In this document: piece after piece, positions 53,916-64,000 of the stretch
How positions within the stretch are numbered: the first letter of the stretch is position 1
Layout: the number at the start of each line of letters is the position of its first letter
Source of the DNA: Triangularia verruculosa
Lineage: Eukaryota > Ascomycota > Sordariomycetes > Sordariales > Podosporaceae
Length of the DNA: 64,000 nucleotides
Assembly (NCBI GenBank): GCA_033296885.1
Contig: MU863953.1
Location: 116,949-180,948 of the forward strand
Reading direction: 5' to 3'
Notes under the pieces: generated by a model
Seen by the model: the letters and a program-made list of their open reading frames with translations, nothing else
What the model was told of the DNA's origin: nothing
Databases searched by the model: none
Made by a program: the position numbers and the translations under genes

Positions 53916-55576
53916 GGGGTGCTGATGGCGGGGATTGGTGGGAGTATTGAGGAATTTGAAACTGTTTTCTGCTGAAAAGGGCCGAGTGGCTGATGTAAAG
54001 TTGGGTAAAAAGAACGATGAGAATGAATGAATGACCGAGGTGGGAAAGTGCTCAGGTGGATAAAAGCTTGCGGGTGTTGTTGAAGTGCCGCAACAAGGAA
54101 CGAAACCTGATGGGAGGTGCCTCGATGAGAAGAAAGGATGAGGTCTGGTTGCTGGAGGGTTTGGCTCCTTATGAGGACCTGAGAGCCACGCCAACTCCAA
54201 AACTGGGTAGGTATACATCCGGTGAATGGGTCAAGGTACACACCTGGGCTTTCAAGGCACAGAATCCCGTACACAACCGTGTGTTCCTCTTTTTATTCAC
54301 CGCTATTTTCAGTCTGCAGAGTGCATGCTTTTGGGTGAGCTCCTGGCATTTAGTCATTCAAACTGGTCTGTTGGCCATTCCATGATCATTGCCACTCGCA
54401 AGGTGAACTTGCCGTTCTTAAAGTAGGAGAACGCCTCGGCAGGCGTACTCCGACATCCGATTCTACGTCTGATTCTTCAAGCTATGACGTTAAGTGCGGG
54501 TGGGTGAAGACGGTGCAGATCAGTGGACTTTCCACCACCCCCTCCTCCACCGCCCCTCTGCCTCTGCGCTTTACTGAATGTAGATACATCAGACTAATTA
54601 CGTATCGAACCCGATCCTTCTCCTATCACTGCTGTACTTCTTCCTGGTGGCTGCCGGAGGAGGTAGGGGTCCCGGGTCTCGCGGTTGGCCTTCTAGATTG
54701 TCAACATGCAGGGAGAAACACAAAGGTGTAGAAGTGTCTGCAGCTTCAGGAACTCGAAGATGCGGTGTCAAATTTTCTTTACAGGGGTCAGAGCCTTGTG
54801 ATACCCTATCCTCTAGATAGATTCCTCTCAGCTTGTCACGATGCAACGGCAACAGACTCTTTGTTTTCGACTCTAGCATTCACCACAGGTAGGTACTTTG
54901 CTCTGAGCGCCAGTCGAAGAGTACCTTAGGAACACAACAATGCGTAAACAGCTATGTTTCTCCACTCCGATGGTGAGAGCATGCTTCTGCCGACGCACGA
55001 TGTGGAAGCCAAAGCAATGAGACGACGTGACGAAAGCTGTGAAGCAAATGAATTGCTGCATGAAAACTGCGTTAGTCTCGCAGGTAGCCCGATCCATGGA
55101 TGAAACAGGTTAAGCCGAGGTGAAGCTGAGCAGTGGCGGATGATGCCAAGGCCGGATGTGCATGTTTGTGTGCATGTTTGTGTGCATGTTCGTGTGCATG
55201 TTCGTGTGCATGTTCGTGTGCAAATGTCTCATTTGCACTGGCGTATACACGATGGCTGTAAGATCTGGTCTGTTGCCGTTACTGTCATGTCTTGGAACGC
55301 AACAGTACGCGCTACCCATGCGAACAATCATGCGCCCAAAAATTGGGTTGGTAAGTGAGGTTATTGCGCTGTGCTAGCTCCCTCCATTGGCAATGAGCGA
55401 GTCAAATACCCAATTGAACGATGTATGTCAAGTGTGCTTGAAAACTTCTCCCCCGTTCTACATCGAAATCAGCGATTTTGTACCTTAGTCAAGACAAGAT
55501 TGTACTTGGAATCCAATGTCATCATTCAACAACTATCTTTGATACCGTCATGTTTGTTTCATGTTCTCAGTCAAGC
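53916..55576. other. Intergenic, no gene seen
   Basis: 1.7 kb upstream of the C2H2-like gene. It contains the 12-bp tandem repeat at 55157-55221. Open frames are short shadows. Confidence 0.5.
55157..55221. repeat. 12-bp tandem repeat TGTGCATGTTYG
   Basis: About five and a half copies in a row; the first units carry T and the later ones C at position 11. Because 12 is a multiple of three, all frames stay open and give spurious MFVC/HVCV peptides. Confidence 0.9.
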
Positions 55577-55897
55577 ATGGCAGAGCAACCTAATCACATA
55601 TCGACTCTCAATTGGGCAGCTGACCAACAGACCGGATTGCCATTCTCTTCTACACGTTTTTCTTCATCACGAACGACAGTCCGGGGTCCCCAGAAGGTAC
55701 CTCCAGCTCCTAGCTACACTTCAGATGCCTGGATGGATATACCGGCCCGGCCCACGCTATTTGGGCCAGATCGACCATTTGGGACAGGACCAGAGGGTGT
55801 TACATTTGAAACAGAATCACCGTTCCAAGTAGGACTTGAACCGATGGCATACTCGGGATCCGATTCAAACTACCGTAGCGGGAGCCTGGGAATCTAA
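55577..55897 (+). CDS. Possible small hypothetical protein at the edge of AT-rich DNA
   Basis: 106 codons from an ATG with strong context (A at -3, G at +4). The product MAEQPNHISTLNWAADQQTG onward is soluble, Pro/Ser/Gly-rich, with RPTLFGPDRPFGTGPEG and no known domain. Its last codons overlap an 11-bp inverted-repeat end at 55877, so the C-terminus may be created by an insertion. It is the last coding-like sequence before the AT-rich region. Doubtful. Confidence 0.3.
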   Translation: MAEQPNHISTLNWAADQQTGLPFSSTRFSSSRTTVRGPQKVPPAPSYTSDAWMDIPARPTLFGPDRPFGTGPEGVTFETESPFQVGLEPMAYSGSDSNYRSGSLGI

Positions 55898-56339
55898 ACA
55901 GTCGTATATTACTGGCGTGTTAATTTTGGGCCCTGATGTCAATGTTGACCGGCCTTGGGAGCTTAATTAGGCTAAAACTTCTATAGGCTATATATTAACT
56001 ATAAAATAGAAAGAACGAATATTATCGCGATTATTATAGTAAATAGCCTATTTAAAAAATCGCTAAGGTTTTTGGAAAGTACAAGTACCTAAATTCGAAT
56101 CCCAAATCCACTATAACTACTATCTTCTACATATACCTCTTACTAACTCTTACACTTACCTACCTATAAAAGCTAATAGAAGCCTTTTAATCTTTCTTAT
56201 AAACCTACTGGCTAATTATAGGTTAATATTTTAATAGCTTTACAGTAGGCCGGTTACTATACTCCCTTAAACAATCGTATATTTATGATATATTAAAGTT
56301 AAGCCCAGATGTCATAACCCAGTCCCATAGGCTCCCGCT
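55877..56339. mobile_element. Possible small non-autonomous element with 11-bp inverted ends
   Basis: AGCGGGAGCCT at 55877-55887 is matched by its exact reverse complement at 56329-56339; the match continues imperfectly for about 5 more bases with a 2-bp gap. Inside, the left end (TAAACAGTCGTATATT, 55895-55910) and the right part (TAAACAATCGTATATT, 56268-56283) form a degenerate direct repeat that continues to a shared GATGTCA. AT-rich interior, no coding capacity, no clear target-site duplication. It may be a RIP-like mutated MITE-type relic, or two overlapping older insertions. Confidence 0.4.
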
Positions 56340-57906
56340 CTAGTATTTTCAGAACTTATACTATTGGAGCTCGAAGACAACACCGACGCTGCTTGCCGGT
56401 GTCTTAAGCTTTAGGCGAGAGGTGCTACTTAACACCGCCGCTGCCAGTGACAGTACAAAATACTCAAGCAATCTTGCTAATTTACCTATATCTCGTCCCC
56501 TCGTATATCCATTTATTATAGTGCCGACTAAGGGATTAAGTTAAGTATTTTATTATTGTACAAAGGGGAGAAAAAGAGGAGCGAAGCTCTTAAGAAAACG
56601 GTATTTAAATATATATTTAAGCGCTACTACTCCGCTAATACCCTACTATTATAATTACAAAACGTTACTTTAGTACTATAATAGTACCCTCCCCTTTTAA
56701 AATATAATTACCTTTAATTACTTTTAAACTTAACTCTTAATTAAATAAACTTCTATTATTTCTATTTTTCGGTTAATTATTTTTTTTTTCTCCCGTTATA
56801 ACCCCTTTATTATTAAATTCTTACTTTATTCCACCTTATTTTACTTATTATATTTAAATTAAAATAAAATATATATTTTTTACTTAAATATTTATTTTAC
56901 CTTTTATTTATTATTTATTTAATTCTTAAATTTTCTTTACTTTACTAATTTTATTATTTTTCGGTTTTATTTCTTTTAAATTTCGTAATTATTGTTTTCC
57001 TACCCCTTTATTATTATATTATTAATTTTCTAATTATAACTTTTTATTATTATTTTATTTTCTTTAATTCTTTTAATCCTTTATTTTATTTTATTACTAA
57101 TTTACTGTTATATTTATCGAAAATAATTAACGGAATTATATTAATATTATGTTATTAATTTATTAAATTTACTTTATTTATATCTGATTTTTTTTTAATA
57201 AGTTTAATGTTAATAACGGTATTTTAATTATAATCCGCTATCTTTTCGAATATACTATTTACGAAAAGTATAATTATTATATTAAATAAAAAAAAGATTA
57301 TAAATAAATTTATAATAATATCGTTTTAATAATTTAACGTTAATCCGTTAACTTGTTTATATCAAATTTTTAGTAAAATAATAAATAATATTTTCGATTT
57401 TATTATTATTTTAAATTTTTTTTAAATAATTTTAAAAAACTGCCGAAAATATAAATATAAAGGACTTTAAATCCGATTATATTTATGTATAAATAATTTA
57501 TAATTATATTATAAAGGCTATTATTAAAATTACTTTAAAAAGTTAGATTATTAATAATTCTTAAATATAATATTTTATTTCCTTTTTTAAAATTATTATT
57601 AAAATGTAATATAAAGTTTTTATTATTATTAATATTAAAAAAGATATTAAAGTATATTTGAACTTTATATTCTTTTACCGGTTAACTATTAACCCTTTTT
57701 TAAATTATTTATATTATATATTTATAATTTTTTTCTATTTATTATAAATTTTAAATTAAATTTATCGGCTTTTTTCTTATTCCTTAAAACTTGTCCGTTA
57801 AATATAATAATATTATTATATTTATAAAAGAATAACGGAACATTATTATAATATATTTAGTAAAAGATTATTAATATCATTATAAATTATTATAAAGTTA
57901 ATATCG
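56340..57906. other. AT-rich, gene-free block
   Basis: Composition shifts sharply. From about 56,580 to 57,900 the sequence is almost entirely A and T, with few CpA/TpG steps and very many TpA steps, as expected for DNA heavily mutated by RIP. No frame of useful length exists. The copia 3' LTR is inserted at its right end. Confidence 0.8.
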
Positions 57907-58499
57907 TGTTGAAATAGGTGCTATTAAGGCCTGCAAGTACAGGGCTTTGATAGCTATCGGCGCAGTCCACTGAGAGTGAGGAAGACTTTGACGGCAGCAT
58001 ACGACAGTGGGCGGGCACTGAAGGAAGATATGTTGCAGGGAGCGGCGCCCTGCAAATACAGAAGGTTATCACTGCAACTAAGGCTTGTGAGGCACTGAAA
58101 TAGATATAGTGAACCAGTATATTAATTAAACTTAAAGGAAAGAAACTATCATAGTAAACAGGGTTTATTGCCGAGTTCTTATAGGCCTTCGGTCTTCCAA
58201 TTGCTTCCCGAGGCGTTCACCGGAGTGCTCCCCAAACCCGTTGAGAGCGCTAACCCACAAGGTACGTAGCGCTACCGTTTGACTACTGCATGGCACTAGG
58301 CTAGCGCCCTGCACCCCGGAGTCTCGGATCACTTCAGGGAGCCGCATCCGGAGCCGCACCCGGAGCCGCACCTGGAACCGCACCCGGAGCCTCTAGGCAC
58401 CTCAGTAAGCACTGTTGAATTTTCTAAGCCATTGAAGCCCTGTATTCCATAGGGCTTAAATATACTGTAAAATCCACAAATAAATACTGTATTTCAATA
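57907..58499 (-). repeat. 3' LTR of the copia element
   Basis: 593 bp from TGTTGAAATA to TATTTCAATA, inverted ends as expected for LTRs (the terminal CA is mutated to TA). The first 267 bp can be compared with the copy at 63734 and differ at only about a dozen scattered sites, nearly all C/T or G/A transitions. Confidence 0.88.
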
Positions 58500-58507
58500 C
58501 CCCCTTT
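58500..58507 (-). other. Polypurine tract of the copia element
   Basis: AAAGGGGG on the minus strand, directly abutting the 3' LTR; this is where plus-strand DNA synthesis starts in LTR elements. It fixes the element's orientation. Confidence 0.7.
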
Positions 58508-58509
58508 AT

Positions 58510-61500
58510 AGCTGCAGTGCGTGGCACCGCTAGAAGGGCTTGGAGAGGTTCAATAGTAAGGTGAACCTGCTGAAAAGGGTGGCTAATAGGGCCTTAGTTA
58601 GGCCGTCAGCCGGCATATCCTCTGTAGGCAAGTAGGTTACAGTGATAACCCCGCTGGCCATAGTTTCCTTGACACTGAAAAAGTGGATAAGGGTATATTT
58701 AGTTCGACGATTATACTTATCGCTATATGCCGTAGCTATAGCGCCTTCGTTATTATATAATAGGGGTGTAGGACCTGTAATAGGTCTTCTAAGCTCCTGG
58801 AAAAGGCCCCTAAACTATATTACTTCTCTAAGGCCCTCTATAATCCCAGTATATTCGGCTTCTAAAGTGCTAAAGGAAACTATAGAAGCTTTCTTTAACT
58901 TCTAACTAATAGGTCCTCCGGCTAATAGGAAAACTTAACCGTAGGTGGATTTAGCTAATTCCTTATACTTTACTTAGTTACTATTAGAGTACCCTATAGG
59001 TTATAAATTACTATTAGTCCCGTAGTTAATAGCTAAATCTAGGTGTAAGTATAGGTAGGAAAGTAGTGATTTTGAAGCTTTTAGGTAGGTTTTAGTAGGT
59101 GACTTTAGGTGACTGGAAAGCTATTAGATAGCAAAGGCTACTTCGGGCTTTGTTTGGACTATAGTATATATAGCAGTGCCTATAAGCTATTAGAATAGGT
59201 AGGTGTTACTATAATTATAGGGGATTCTAGGTTTATTGTTTTTGCTAATAATACTAAAGCTGAGGGGGAGAGCGGTGAATTTAATACTAATACCGAAGTA
59301 CTTAATAGCCTCTGTAATATAGGCCGATTAGTAAATCCAGAGGCGCCGTTAAGGCCTATTTCGTTCAATTTAAATACCCAGGAAATAGCGGGCAGGGCCG
59401 AGGTCTTCGATATTGTAATGCTCTCCTATAGCCTTCTTCAGGGCCTAGAGCTGTGAGGTCTTAGGGCCTGTGAGTAAGTAGTCGTCGACGTGGTTGATGA
59501 TGAAAATCCTATATTCCGGGTGGAAATAGGTAGCTAAGTCAGAGATTAGAGCGTTGAAGCTAAGGCCCTTAGTTATTATAAGGACCTTCTGTTACTATAG
59601 GTAGGAGGCTTACTTTAAGCTGTATAAAGACTTTTTTAGAAGGATAACCTGGTCTTTAGTAGGGTCCTAACCAGCTGCTTTTAGTAGTATTATAGCTGTC
59701 GAAGTGCTGTAGGAAAACTCGGCTAGGCCCTGTAGAATTTTAATATAAATATCGAAATCGGTTTCTAAGTTTAGAAAGGCTCTTATAAAGTTAACCTACT
59801 TAATATCCTAGTTAAATATAGCTGCTAGAGCTAATATAATCCTCTAAGTGGGAGGGCCTATGGTGGAAGCGTAGGTCTTTTTAAAGTCGATTCCAAAGGC
59901 CTATTGGAATCCTCGGGCAATTAACCGGGCCTTGTACTTTACTATGATGCCCTGTGGGTCTTTCTTATCTTTAAAGATTTAGCGGTTTGTAATAGGCTTC
60001 TTTTTAGCTTGTGAGCGTTGAACGAAATAGAAGGTTTTAGTTGTAAGTAGTTGATTGAGTTTAATGAATATAGCCTATAGCTATTAATCCTTTTTAGGGT
60101 ACTTTAAGGCTTATTTAAAGGTATTAGGCTCTATAGAATAGTACTTTATAACGCCGGCTACTAAATAGGCTATTAGCTTACTACAATCTATATTATCTAT
60201 AAGCTTAAATTCCTTACGTTGCTTCTGTGAGGCTTGGGAAAGAGGGATTTTAATGGTGGTGGAGGGTTCTGTGGATGTTAGTAGTGCTGGTTGGGGTGCT
60301 GGAGAAATAGGTGTTGGTGGAAGGGAAGGACCCTGTATAGGGATTTCAGGGGTATTAGGGATCTTAGGGGTATTAGTAATAGGGGGTTTAGGAGCTGAGG
60401 TAACTATATTACCCTTTATTTCATCGAATCGATCTATGATTTCCAGTGGCTTAGTAGTACTTCCAGGGCTTGTTACCTGGGCTAGTGGGTCTTCGTAGAA
60501 TTTGATAAAATTGGTTTTGATGACCTTATTAAGACCTAAATAAACTAGATAGGTTTGGTGATTTAGGACGGTTATAAGCTTTCCTTCGGTTCCTCGGGGG
60601 GGTAAGCTTTAGGCTTGTTGCCCGGTCTTTAATAAGGATATATACTGTGACTTTAGAGCTAACTGCCCTGTATTTGGAGAGGTTTGGTTGGTGTGGTGCC
60701 TGAGAGGGAAGTAATTTATCGAGGAAGGCCTGAAAAGGCGTAAGGTCTCTGGAAGTCTGGGCGGTTTAGTTGATAATATCTACTAAAGGAATAACTACGT
60801 ACCTCTATAGAGTAATTGGGAGCCTTGAAGTTAAAATGGTGGCCCTGAGGCGTTCTAAAATCATCTGAATAGAGCGTTTTGCTAGATCGTTTTGATTGGG
60901 AGTCTTAGGGCTTGAAGTGCTGAAATTAATATCCTTTTTAGTGAAGTACGGGCTTAAGGGAAGTATTTCCGTACCTCTGTTGTAGTGGAAGTGGCCTGGA
61001 TACCGGTGGTAGGTGTTATTGAAGCCTTTAAATAATGAACGAATTACTGTAATTGCGTCGTTCTTAGTACTTAGGAGCCTAAAGAACCGGAAGCGGGTTT
61101 TTCGATCTACTATAATAAGTCCGTAGGGAGTTTTTTGTAGTGAAATAGGCTTGATGTTAACGATATCCCCCTCTAGCTGAGCTAGGGTAAAAGGAGGGTC
61201 CTAAATAGGTGTTTTAAAAGGCCTTCGGAGGATCTTAGTAGTGTTATAGCTCTTATAGACTAAGTCCTTAGACTTAAGTTTCTAAAGATTAGGTATATCT
61301 TTAGTAAGTAGGGTAGTCTTCTTTAGTAGGTTAAGGTCTATATAACCGAGGCGGATATATTAAAGTATCGCTGATCGAAGTAAAGCCGGTGAGAGCCCCT
61401 TATAGTTGTTTACCCTCTCTGGAAGTTTAGGGGTTTAAGGGACCCCCTCTAGAGGTTTAGAGGCTTGGGGGACCCCCTCTGGAATTCCAGAGGGTACGGG

Positions 61501-61930
61501 GGTAGTAGGTTGAGCGTTGTAGGTGTACTAGTGGGATTATTGAGGCTTAGAGTATCCTTTTTGGCTAAGGAAGAACCCTGCTTTTTTGAAATCTAGTAGG
61601 GCGATGAGGTTCCGGTTAGAATTAGTAAGCTTTTGGCTATATAATGCTTTACCGGCTTAGTATAGGCGGTTACTACTAATAATATTTAGTAGAAAAGAGG
61701 GAATATAGTAGGTATTGGTGAGGCTGATTATTGAAAATTTAGGCTTTCTTCTATGTAAGTTAATGTAGAATTATAATTTTACAGTGCCTTTGCCGGTGAT
61801 TTTTATTAGGCTACCCCCTATAGTTAGGGGTTTAATTTTAATAGTAGTGAGGTCGGTAAATAGGCCCTTGTCGTTGTAAATGTGAATAATTAACCCGGTA
61901 TCGAAAAGCCAGGCTCCTTTTAGGTCCTAG
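58510..61930 (-). pseudogene. Decayed copia pol (protease, integrase, reverse transcriptase, RNase H)
   Basis: Recognisable pieces, in minus-strand order: protease WLFDTGLIIHIYNDKGLFTD (about 61,910-61,850); GAG-preintegrase and integrase core with YGLIIVDRKTRFRFFRLL (about 61,130-61,075) and HYNRGTE in place of the usual acidic-Asn-Gly-Thr-Glu box (about 60,990); SSPKTPNQND (about 60,910); reverse transcriptase FIINHVDDYLLTGP with the catalytic Asp pair (about 59,505-59,465) and DLGPARYFLGI (about 59,405-59,370); RNase H SLSTLEAEY (about 58,865); and the family's C-terminal ADGLTKAL (about 58,610-58,590). Stops split every domain, so no protein can be made. The spacing matches a full-length element. 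Confidence 0.85.
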
Positions 61931-63330
61931 TTAGTGTAGGTTGCCGGGTTAATAGGTATTGAATTAGGGGTCTTAGGTAGTGGTGGTACCGGTGGCTGAG
62001 TAAGGTTATAGTGGCTATAGGTAGGTAATGTAGGAGCCTAGGGATCTAGCTGATTAGGGGGTTTACTACTGTAAAACCCAGTTTATAGGTCGAAACCTAC
62101 TATAAAAGAGATATCCTTAGGCTCTTTGGAAAGCTCGGTAGATTCAGGGGACTTAGAGGCTTCCTTAGCCTTACCTCTGCCCTTACTTTTCTTCTTAGAA
62201 CCCTCAGATTTAGTAGTAAGAGAGTGTAAGTGCAGTGTAGCTAGGGCTCGAGCAGCTGTAGTGGTGGAATTACGGGTTTTAGCGAGGAGCTCTGCCTATA
62301 AAAACTCCAATATAGGGTACCGAGTATAGCCGAAATTATGCTCGTTTTGGCGAATAAGGGCCCTAGAACGCTCACACTACAGTGGAAAGCTCTCTTCTAG
62401 GGAGCTTAAGTAGTGGTTTACTTGGTTAACCCCCTAAATAGCAACCCCTATCCCTTTGAGCTTGGAAATTAGGGTATTAAACTTAGCGTTGTATTTAATA
62501 ACGTTTACTGAACTATCGAATTTTATAGCGTAGTAGGCCTTATAAAGTTTATTCCGTAGGATAGCTTAGGTAGGAGCGTACTAGGCTTATAGACGTTTAA
62601 GAATAAGTGCTAGGTAGCCTTCGGCTTTAATGGTGAGTAGTGGGCTGACCTTAAGGGTATTCCGGATAGTAAGAAGAAGAAAGGCCTTCAGTTTATTAGA
62701 TAGGCCTTGAATAGTAATCCGGGGTTTATTTAGGAAGCTTAGTAGGCCTAAAACCCTTATTTAAATAGTAAGGGCTTAGTACTAAGCTCGCTAATTTTTA
62801 GGACCTTTAAGTTTCTGGTCCTCGGTAAGGGTAATTACCTATTTACTAAGCTCCCTTACTAAGAGAGTAGTGGGCAATGAGGTAGTAGGGCTTATATTAG
62901 GTGCCGAAGCCGAGGTAGTTGCCGAGATAGAAGGGTCGGTAGGTATTGGATTAGTGGAAGAAGTGGAAGCTGGTGCTACTGGTGAATTATAAGGTGGTGA
63001 AAAGCTACCCGGGGTAGGCCGGTTCGCTGTAGGCTAGTTTATAGTGTTGAATTCGTCGATACGGCTGTTAATTTAATTGACTTTAGTACTGAGGACGTTG
63101 AATTGGTCTTCGATCCTACTAATACGGGCACTTAATTTAGCCCTGAGGGTAGTGAACTGAGCGTTGGAGTGGGTCTGGAGCCGCATAAACAGTTTATTGA
63201 GCTTAAGGGTTATTGCTGAGCCTTGAGATTGCTGGGGGTGTCCTGAGCTACCCGGGGAATCAGTTATCTCTTTATCTTCTATAGTGGAAAAGTGAAGGCC
63301 TGGAGGGAAGAAATAGCACTGAAAAGTATA
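61931..63330 (-). pseudogene. Decayed gag-side region of the copia element
   Basis: Position between leader repeats and protease corresponds to gag. The frames are broken by stops and a zinc knuckle cannot be read with certainty. Lys/Ser-rich stretches around 62,130-62,250 may be its C-terminal part. Confidence 0.5.
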
Positions 63331-63370
63331 CTATAACGCTGTTTCCAGGTCTTTTGAAAATAGGTGTTTC

Positions 63371-63676
63371 GCAGGCCTGTATAATGTAGGCCTACGCTGG
63401 GAACTGAAGATATGGTGTCTCGCAGGTCTGTATAATGTAGACCTGCGCTGGGAACCGAAGATATAGTGTCTCGCAGGTCTGTATAATGTAGACCTGCGCT
63501 GGGGACCGAAGATATAGTATCTCACAGGTCTGTATGATGTAGACCTGCGCTGGGAACCGAAGATATGGTGTCTCGCAGGTCTGTATAATGTAGACCTGCG
63601 CTAGGAACTGAAGATATGGTGTCTCGCAGGTCTGTATAATGTAGACCTGCGCTGGGAACTGAGGATATGAGTTATT
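63371..63676 (-). repeat. Six 51-bp tandem repeats, each with an 8-bp hairpin stem
   Basis: Six near-identical 51-bp units follow one another. Each contains GCAGGTCT and AGACCTGC separated by 9 bases, so every unit can fold into a stem-loop. The block lies about 60 bp inside the primer-binding site, in the transcribed leader or start of gag. 51 bp is 17 codons, so the minus strand stays open through all copies (units such as PAQVYIIQTCETPYLRF). Differences between copies are almost all transitions. Confidence 0.92.
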
Positions 63677-63717
63677 GCAAGTGCTGCAAAGCAAAGAAAT
63701 TCACCCAGGCAGTGGAA

Positions 63718-63733
63718 GCCCGGGCTCATAACC
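63718..63733 (-). other. Putative primer-binding site of the copia element
   Basis: GGTTATGAGCCCGGGC on the minus strand begins directly at the inner end of the 5' LTR, where reverse transcription is primed by a tRNA. Which tRNA is used was not determined. Confidence 0.5.
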
Positions 63734-64000
63734 TATTGAAATAGGTGCTATTAAGGCCTGTAAGTACAGGGCTTTGATAGCTATCGGCGCAGTCCACTGA
63801 GAGTGAGGAAGACTTTGACGGCAGTATACGACAGTGGGCGGGCACTGAAAGAAGATATGTTGCAGGGAGCGGCGCCCTGCAAATACAGAAGGTTATCACT
63901 GCAATTAAGGCTTGTGAGGCACTGAAATAGATGTGGTGAACCAGTATATTGATTGAACTTAAAGGAAAGAAACTATCACAGTGAACAGGGTTTGTTGCCG
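63734..64000 (-). repeat. 5' LTR of the copia element (partial)
   Basis: Direct copy of 57907-58173 with a small number of transitions; it is truncated by the window edge. Its terminal dinucleotide is TA where the other copy keeps TG, another RIP-type change. Confidence 0.88.

Larger units (their letters stand above)
57907..64000 (-). mobile_element. Ty1/copia LTR retrotransposon, minus strand, RIP-like decay, 5' LTR cut by window edge
   Basis: Two copies of one terminal sequence start at 57907 and 63734, in direct orientation. Right after the left copy, the minus strand reads AAAGGGGG, a polypurine tract directly before a 3' LTR. At the other end, the minus strand leaving the right copy reads GGTTATGAGCCCGGG, in the place of a tRNA primer-binding site. 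Protein remnants in minus-strand order fit copia: protease, GAG-preintegrase, integrase, reverse transcriptase, RNase H. All frames are interrupted by stops, mainly TAG/TAA, and TpA is very frequent, pointing to RIP. The element is therefore non-coding today. The LTRs are about 593 bp. The left flank TATCG may be one half of a target duplication; the other half is outside the window. Confidence 0.9.

Noticed and set aside
53916..54218. Upstream extension of the C2H2-like gene frame
   Set aside because: Encodes low-complexity Phe/Ser/Pro sequence. The ATG at 53915 gives a basic start directly before the zinc module.
56090..56110. TTCGAATCCC resembling a tRNA T-loop in AT-rich DNA
   Set aside because: No D arm, anticodon stem or matching acceptor can be folded around it.
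60253..60498. Plus-strand frame rich in Gly/Val inside the copia element
   Set aside because: It is antisense to a Pro-rich linker of pol and has no independent support.
63371..63676. CRISPR-like regular repeats
   Set aside because: Units are directly adjacent with no spacers, and the genome is eukaryotic; these are ordinary tandem repeats.
63331..63694. Cys/Tyr-repeat open frame on the minus strand
   Set aside because: It is the translation of the 51-bp tandem repeat. It could be read at the start of gag, but nothing shows it is a separate gene.

Overview
The window is nuclear DNA of a filamentous ascomycete. The fungal-only elongation factor 3, short GT-AG introns (mostly 50-75 bp) with CTAAC/CTGAC-type branch points, a NACHT-type NLR gene, tRNA-Glu and tRNA-Ile genes with small introns, and an AT-rich copia element that looks mutated by repeat-induced point mutation (RIP) all fit Pezizomycotina. 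Gene style suggests Sordariomycetes, perhaps Sordariales; this placement is inference. Coordinates below join exons that I spliced by eye; most internal phases were checked by arithmetic.

Layout. 1-26 kb is mostly conserved housekeeping genes: EF-3 (cut by the left edge), a CsbD-like small protein, an unknown protein with a KG-rich insert, a secreted S41-type peptidase, a macro-domain protein divergent from glutaminyl-tRNA synthetase, an F-box protein with two apparent frameshifts, a small secreted protein, tRNA-Ser(AGA), a membrane protein with RD repeats divergent from a DUF4140/DUF4139 protein, a doubtful small gene and an AP-endonuclease-like gene. 26-32 kb is accessory: tRNA-Glu(CUC) and tRNA-Ile(AAU), a NACHT protein, a secreted substrate-binding-like protein and a decayed kinase-like pseudogene. 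33-49 kb has an Rnl5-type RNA ligase divergent from a SNF5-family chromatin subunit, decayed gene pieces, a 2-oxoglutarate oxygenase divergent from a trypsin-like protease, a C2H2-like gene with a frameshift, and a quinone-oxidoreductase-like enzyme. 49-55 kb holds two small secreted cysteine-rich genes and a second C2H2-like gene with a 20-residue tandem repeat.

From about 55.9 kb the base composition collapses to AT-rich, gene-free DNA. A minus-strand Ty1/copia retrotransposon fills 57,907 to the right edge: 3' LTR, polypurine tract, RNase H, reverse transcriptase, integrase and protease remnants, a leader with six 51-bp hairpin repeats, primer-binding site, and the start of the 5' LTR. Its frames carry many stops.

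No gene cluster with one shared pathway is evident. The most interesting items are the in-frame TAG followed by a long coding-like extension in the SNF5-family gene, the Rnl5 RNA ligase with a long low-complexity tail, the NACHT gene with an unresolved exon junction, the hairpin repeats of the copia leader, the two cysteine-rich secreted genes near the RIP-like border, and the SUMO-interaction-like motifs in the divergent oxygenase/protease pair.
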